Assembly (NCBI GenBank): GCA_026224825.1
Contig: JAMFRO010000022.1
Location: 62,001-126,000 of the forward strand
Reading direction: 5' to 3'
Length of the DNA stretch: 64,000 bases
Source of the DNA: a bacterium
Lineage (GTDB): Bacteria; Pseudomonadota; Alphaproteobacteria; Acetobacterales; Acetobacteraceae
The number at the start of each line of letters is the position of its first letter. Position 1 is the first letter of the stretch. Below are positions 61,734 to 64,000 of this stretch, piece by piece. Below the pieces are notes generated by a model that was given only the letters and a program-made list of their open reading frames with translations, had not been told where the DNA came from and did not search any database. Made by a program: the position numbers and the translations under genes.

Positions 61734-61865
61734 TTACAGTTTTTCCGCCTGCGCCAGCCGCCGCCGCGCCCGCCGGAGCCGAGCAAAACTCAACCACCCG
61801 GCCACGGCCAGAAACAGCACGGAGACGCCATAGGCGCCATTGATGAACGGCCAGGGATCAATCAT
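61734..61865 (-). CDS. ccmD: Haem exporter protein CcmD
   Basis: 43 residues, one membrane helix with the CcmD pattern (MIDPWPFINGAYGVSVLFLA, then a basic RLRRARRRLAQ end). It lies between ccmC and ccmE as in other System I operons and overlaps ccmC by ATGA. It releases holo-CcmE from the CcmABCD complex. Confidence 0.93.
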   Translation of the reverse strand: MIDPWPFINGAYGVSVLFLAVAGWLSFARLRRARRRLAQAEKL

Positions 61866-62632
61866 CGCTCAGCCACCGCGAGCAAGGCACTCGCCGTCTT
61901 GCGCTCGTAAATGGCCGCACTCACCCGCGCCACCACCATGGTGATAAAAGCCAGATAAAACCCAAGTGTCGAGATAAGCAGCGGATACAGCATGGTGATG
62001 TAGATTTTCGAGCCACCGGAAATGCTGATGGTATTGCCCTGATGCAGCGTATTCCACCACTGCACCGAGAACACGATGATCGGCAGGTTCACAGCCCCGG
62101 CCAGCGCCAGAATCGCCGCCGCCCTATACCCATGCGCCTTGTTATCGAACGCGCGGATCAACGCCACATGGCCCAGATACAGGAAGAACAATATCAGCAC
62201 CGAGGTCAGCCTGGCATCCCACACCCAATAAGCACCCCACATCGGCTTACCCCAGAGCGAGCCCGAGACCAGGCACACAGCGGTAAACCCAGCCCCCACC
62301 GGCCCGATCTCCTCGGCCGCGATATCCGCCAGCGGGTGCCGCCAGACGATGGACAGCAGCGAGACCACCGCCAGCGCCGCATACCCCGCCATGGCCACCC
62401 AGGCCGCCGGAACATGCACATACATGATGCGCGCGGCATCACCCTGCTCCCAATCCGCAGGGGCGATGGCATAGCCCCACACGATCCCCACCACGCACAG
62501 CAGCAGCGACACAGCCGCGAGCCAGGGCAGCGCAGGGGTCGCCACACGCAAAAAACGCGCCGGATTGGCCAGATAATGCAACCAGCCGCCGGTCTTCAGC
62601 CGGCCAACCCCAGGTAGGACATCCTCATTCAT
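61862..62632 (-). CDS. ccmC: Haem exporter protein CcmC
   Basis: 256 residues, six membrane helices and the tryptophan-rich motif WGAYWVWDARLTS. It loads haem onto CcmE. Start ATG 62632 (MNEDVLPGVGRL) is preferred; ATG 62650 and a longer frame upstream are possible. ccmA and ccmB are not in the window. Confidence 0.95.
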   Translation of the reverse strand: MNEDVLPGVGRLKTGGWLHYLANPARFLRVATPALPWLAAVSLLLCVVGIVWGYAIAPADWEQGDAARIMYVHVPAAWVAMAGYAALAVVSLLSIVWRHPLADIAAEEIGPVGAGFTAVCLVSGSLWGKPMWGAYWVWDARLTSVLILFFLYLGHVALIRAFDNKAHGYRAAAILALAGAVNLPIIVFSVQWWNTLHQGNTISISGGSKIYITMLYPLLISTLGFYLAFITMVVARVSAAIYERKTASALLAVAER

Positions 62633-62696
62633 GCCTCGCTCATAAGCCATGTCCGCCCGGATTTGAAGGCGGCTGCAATTACGATACAGTTGCGCC

Positions 62697-63113
62697 ATGA
62701 CGAATTACTGGCTGATCAAATCCGAACCCGACGCCTTCTCCTGGGACCAGCAGGTGGCCAACCGCATCGAACCCTGGACGGGTGTGCGCAACCACACCGC
62801 CAAACTCAACCTGAAAGCCATGAAAAAAGGCGATTTCTGCTTCTTCTACCACTCCAATATCGGCAAGGAGATCGTCGGTATCGTGAAAGTGGCCAAGGAG
62901 GCCTACCCGGACCCCACAGCCGAATCCGGCGGCTGGGTATGCGTGGATATGCAGGCGGTTAAGCCGCTCAAAACCTTCGTAACCCTTGCAGCCATAAAAT
63001 CCGACCCCAGATTCAGCGACCTGGCCCTGCTGCGCCAGTCCCGCCTCTCCGTAGGGCCGGTGGGCGCAGAGCATTGGGTCATGATATGTGAGATGGGAGG
63101 CGTACATGTCTGA
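62697..63113 (+). CDS. EVE-domain protein
   Basis: 138 residues of the EVE/PUA-like fold. The sequence MTNYWLIKSEPDAFSWDQQV, TGVRNHTAKLNLKAMKKGD and FCFFYHSN are family hallmarks, with a Trp cage that in relatives binds modified bases. Physiological role unknown. It overlaps msrA by eight bases. Confidence 0.93.
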   Translation: MTNYWLIKSEPDAFSWDQQVANRIEPWTGVRNHTAKLNLKAMKKGDFCFFYHSNIGKEIVGIVKVAKEAYPDPTAESGGWVCVDMQAVKPLKTFVTLAAIKSDPRFSDLALLRQSRLSVGPVGAEHWVMICEMGGVHV

Positions 63114-63639
63114 AACGGCGTTTCTGGCCGGCGGGTGCTTCTGGTGCCTGGAAGCGGCCTACGATGAGCTGGCCGGGGTTTTGTCCGTAAAATCCGGCTA
63201 CACCGGCGGCGCCAGTGCCAACCCCACCTACAAACAGATATGCACCGGCACCACCGGCCATGCCGAGGTGGTGCAGGTGGAATACGACCCCACGGTAATC
63301 GGTTTCTCCGACCTGCTGGACGTGTTCTTCACCATCCACGACCCCACCACGCTGAACCGCCAGGGCGCGGACATAGGCACCCAATACCGCTCCGCGATTT
63401 TCTACACCTCGCCCGAGCAAAAAGCGGCAGCCGACGCGGCAGTGGAGAAATTCACCCCCCACTGGGGCAAGATCGTCACCCAGATCGCGCCCCTCACGAT
63501 CTTCTACCCCGCCGAAGCCGAGCATGAGGATTATTTCGTGAACAACCCCTGGTCCGGCTACTGCCAGGCAGTGATCACCCCGAAGATCACGAAACTGCGG
63601 AAAGCGTTCCGGGAGCGGCTGAAGGCGCCGGCGGTTTAA
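63106..63639 (+). CDS. msrA: Peptide methionine sulfoxide reductase MsrA
   Basis: 177 residues reducing methionine-S-sulfoxide. The motif GGCFWCLEAAY has the nucleophile C11; GYTGG, YRSAIFYTSPEQ and GYCQAVITPKI are conserved family blocks. ATG 63106 overlaps the EVE gene. Length is normal. Confidence 0.96.
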   Translation: MSETAFLAGGCFWCLEAAYDELAGVLSVKSGYTGGASANPTYKQICTGTTGHAEVVQVEYDPTVIGFSDLLDVFFTIHDPTTLNRQGADIGTQYRSAIFYTSPEQKAAADAAVEKFTPHWGKIVTQIAPLTIFYPAEAEHEDYFVNNPWSGYCQAVITPKITKLRKAFRERLKAPAV

Positions 63640-63660
63640 CACCCGCCCCGGAGCAACCCC

Positions 63661-63690
63661 GTCATTGCGAGCGTAGCGCGGCAATCCATC
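63661..63690. repeat. Intergenic repeat (GTCATTGCGAGCG type)
   Basis: GTCATTGCGAGCGTAGCG with a GGCAATCC end forms a short inverted pair (ATTGC/GCAAT) and matches a repeat type known between genes of many proteobacteria. Only one copy was seen in the window. Confidence 0.5.
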
Positions 63691-63765
63691 TTTCTCGCCA
63701 CCGCACAGAAAGCCCCAAATAGTCCGTCTCACAACCCGGGCTAACCCAAACACCCACCCCATGTC

Positions 63766-63788
63766 ATGGCCCGGCTCGACCGGGCCAT
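63766..63788. repeat. Intergenic palindrome (ATGGCCCGG/CCGGGCCAT)
   Basis: Perfect 9-bp arms and a CTCGA loop between msrA and the convergent serpin gene. This type is also a common proteobacterial intergenic repeat; it may terminate transcription. Confidence 0.6.
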
Positions 63789-63815
63789 CCACGCCTTTGA
63801 GGCCGCAAGACCCGC

Positions 63816-64000
63816 CTACTGCGTCGGATCATCCACCCGGCCCATGAATAAAATCTCGCCGGTCTGGCCTGAATAAATCAGATAAATGAACGGATGATCC
63901 GCATTGAACACCACCGGCCGCGGGGGCGGCGGGCCTGACATCATTGCGGATGCAGCAACGCCCATCACGACAGCCGTCGCCGCCGCGGCCTCGGTACCAT
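63816..64000 (-). CDS. Serpin (serine protease inhibitor), C-terminal end
   Basis: The visible 60 residues run into the window edge. They begin at the reactive-centre hinge GTEAAAATAVVMG and continue through an unusual Pro-rich stretch PPPPRP to FNADHPFIYLI and EILFMGRVDDP, the hallmark serpin C-terminus. The hinge has the small-residue P15-P9 pattern of inhibitory serpins. Counting from the hinge Gly as P15, P1 is around Ala15-Ser17, suggesting an elastase/subtilisin-like target. The remaining roughly 300-350 residues lie outside the window. Confidence 0.9.
   Translation of the reverse strand, partial: GTEAAAATAVVMGVAASAMMSGPPPPRPVVFNADHPFIYLIYSGQTGEILFMGRVDDPTQ

Noticed and set aside
63079..63792. 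Gly/Arg-rich frame antisense to msrA
   Set aside because: Shadow of msrA and the intergenic repeats; no domain.
1..64000. CRISPR array, prophage or insertion sequence
   Set aside because: No regularly spaced repeats, transposase, integrase or phage structural gene was found on either strand.

Overview
The window is G+C-rich DNA from an alphaproteobacterium, most likely of the Rhodospirillales/Acetobacteraceae type. The evidence is the gene order bamE / DUF177 (yceD) / rpmF / plsX / fabH / ihfA / MerR regulator, the Caulobacter-style cpa/tad pilus locus, a eukaryotic-like NADP isocitrate dehydrogenase, a System I (Ccm) cytochrome c maturation operon, and two flavinylation/assembly factors (SdhE and an SDHAF4-like protein). 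The genus cannot be fixed by reading alone.

Layout. 1-472: end of a SYLF-domain protein. 733-11467: Flp/Tad pilus locus, with a frameshifted second pilin, an intact Flp pilin with its own promoter and terminator, then cpaA-B-C-D-E-F, tadB, tadC and a TPR/SPOR lipoprotein, closed by a 110-nt palindrome and a terminator. No TadE/F/G minor pilins are present. 11645-16804: an unknown gene, then an EmrA/EmrB/outer-membrane-factor efflux operon. 16838-22474: a surface/glycan-flavoured accessory block (O-fucosyltransferase-like protein, exported unknown, hexapeptide acyltransferase, phytanoyl-CoA-dioxygenase-like protein, glycosyltransferase with a discoidin-like tail). 22584-34156: mostly core genes (icd, pyrE, FAD-linked hydroxyacid oxidase, thioesterase, PhoX-like protein, bamE, fatty-acid starter genes, ihfA, MerR) and tRNA-Pro(GGG). 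34271-44759: mixed metabolic genes (esterase, MFS carrier, methyltransferases, acetyltransferase, SPFH protein, HAD phosphatase, nucleotidyltransferase, metY). 44866-47792: an exported protein-phosphatase domain fused to an autotransporter barrel, with a divergent LysR regulator. 47909-56124: carbonic anhydrase, mazG, glutathione peroxidase, Nudix, recG, sdhE and mfd. 56231-57044: remnant of a zeta-type toxin-antitoxin pair. 57098-62632: SDHAF4-like gene and ccmI-H-G-F-E-D-C. 62697-64000: EVE protein, msrA, two intergenic repeats and the C-terminal end of a serpin.

How the genes work together. The pilus genes form one long, tightly packed operon with a perfect -10 box upstream of cpaA, separate from the pilin transcript. 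The ccm genes are translationally coupled by ATGA/GTGA overlaps and make membrane cytochrome c; ccmA and ccmB must lie elsewhere. The most unusual elements are the phosphatase-autotransporter with its LysR partner, the bacterial serpin, two single-base frameshifts (second Flp pilin and zeta kinase), and three palindromic repeats, each starting at the stop codon of a plus-strand gene. Starts were chosen by Shine-Dalgarno position and overlap with the preceding gene; family assignments come from motifs read by eye, with no database search.
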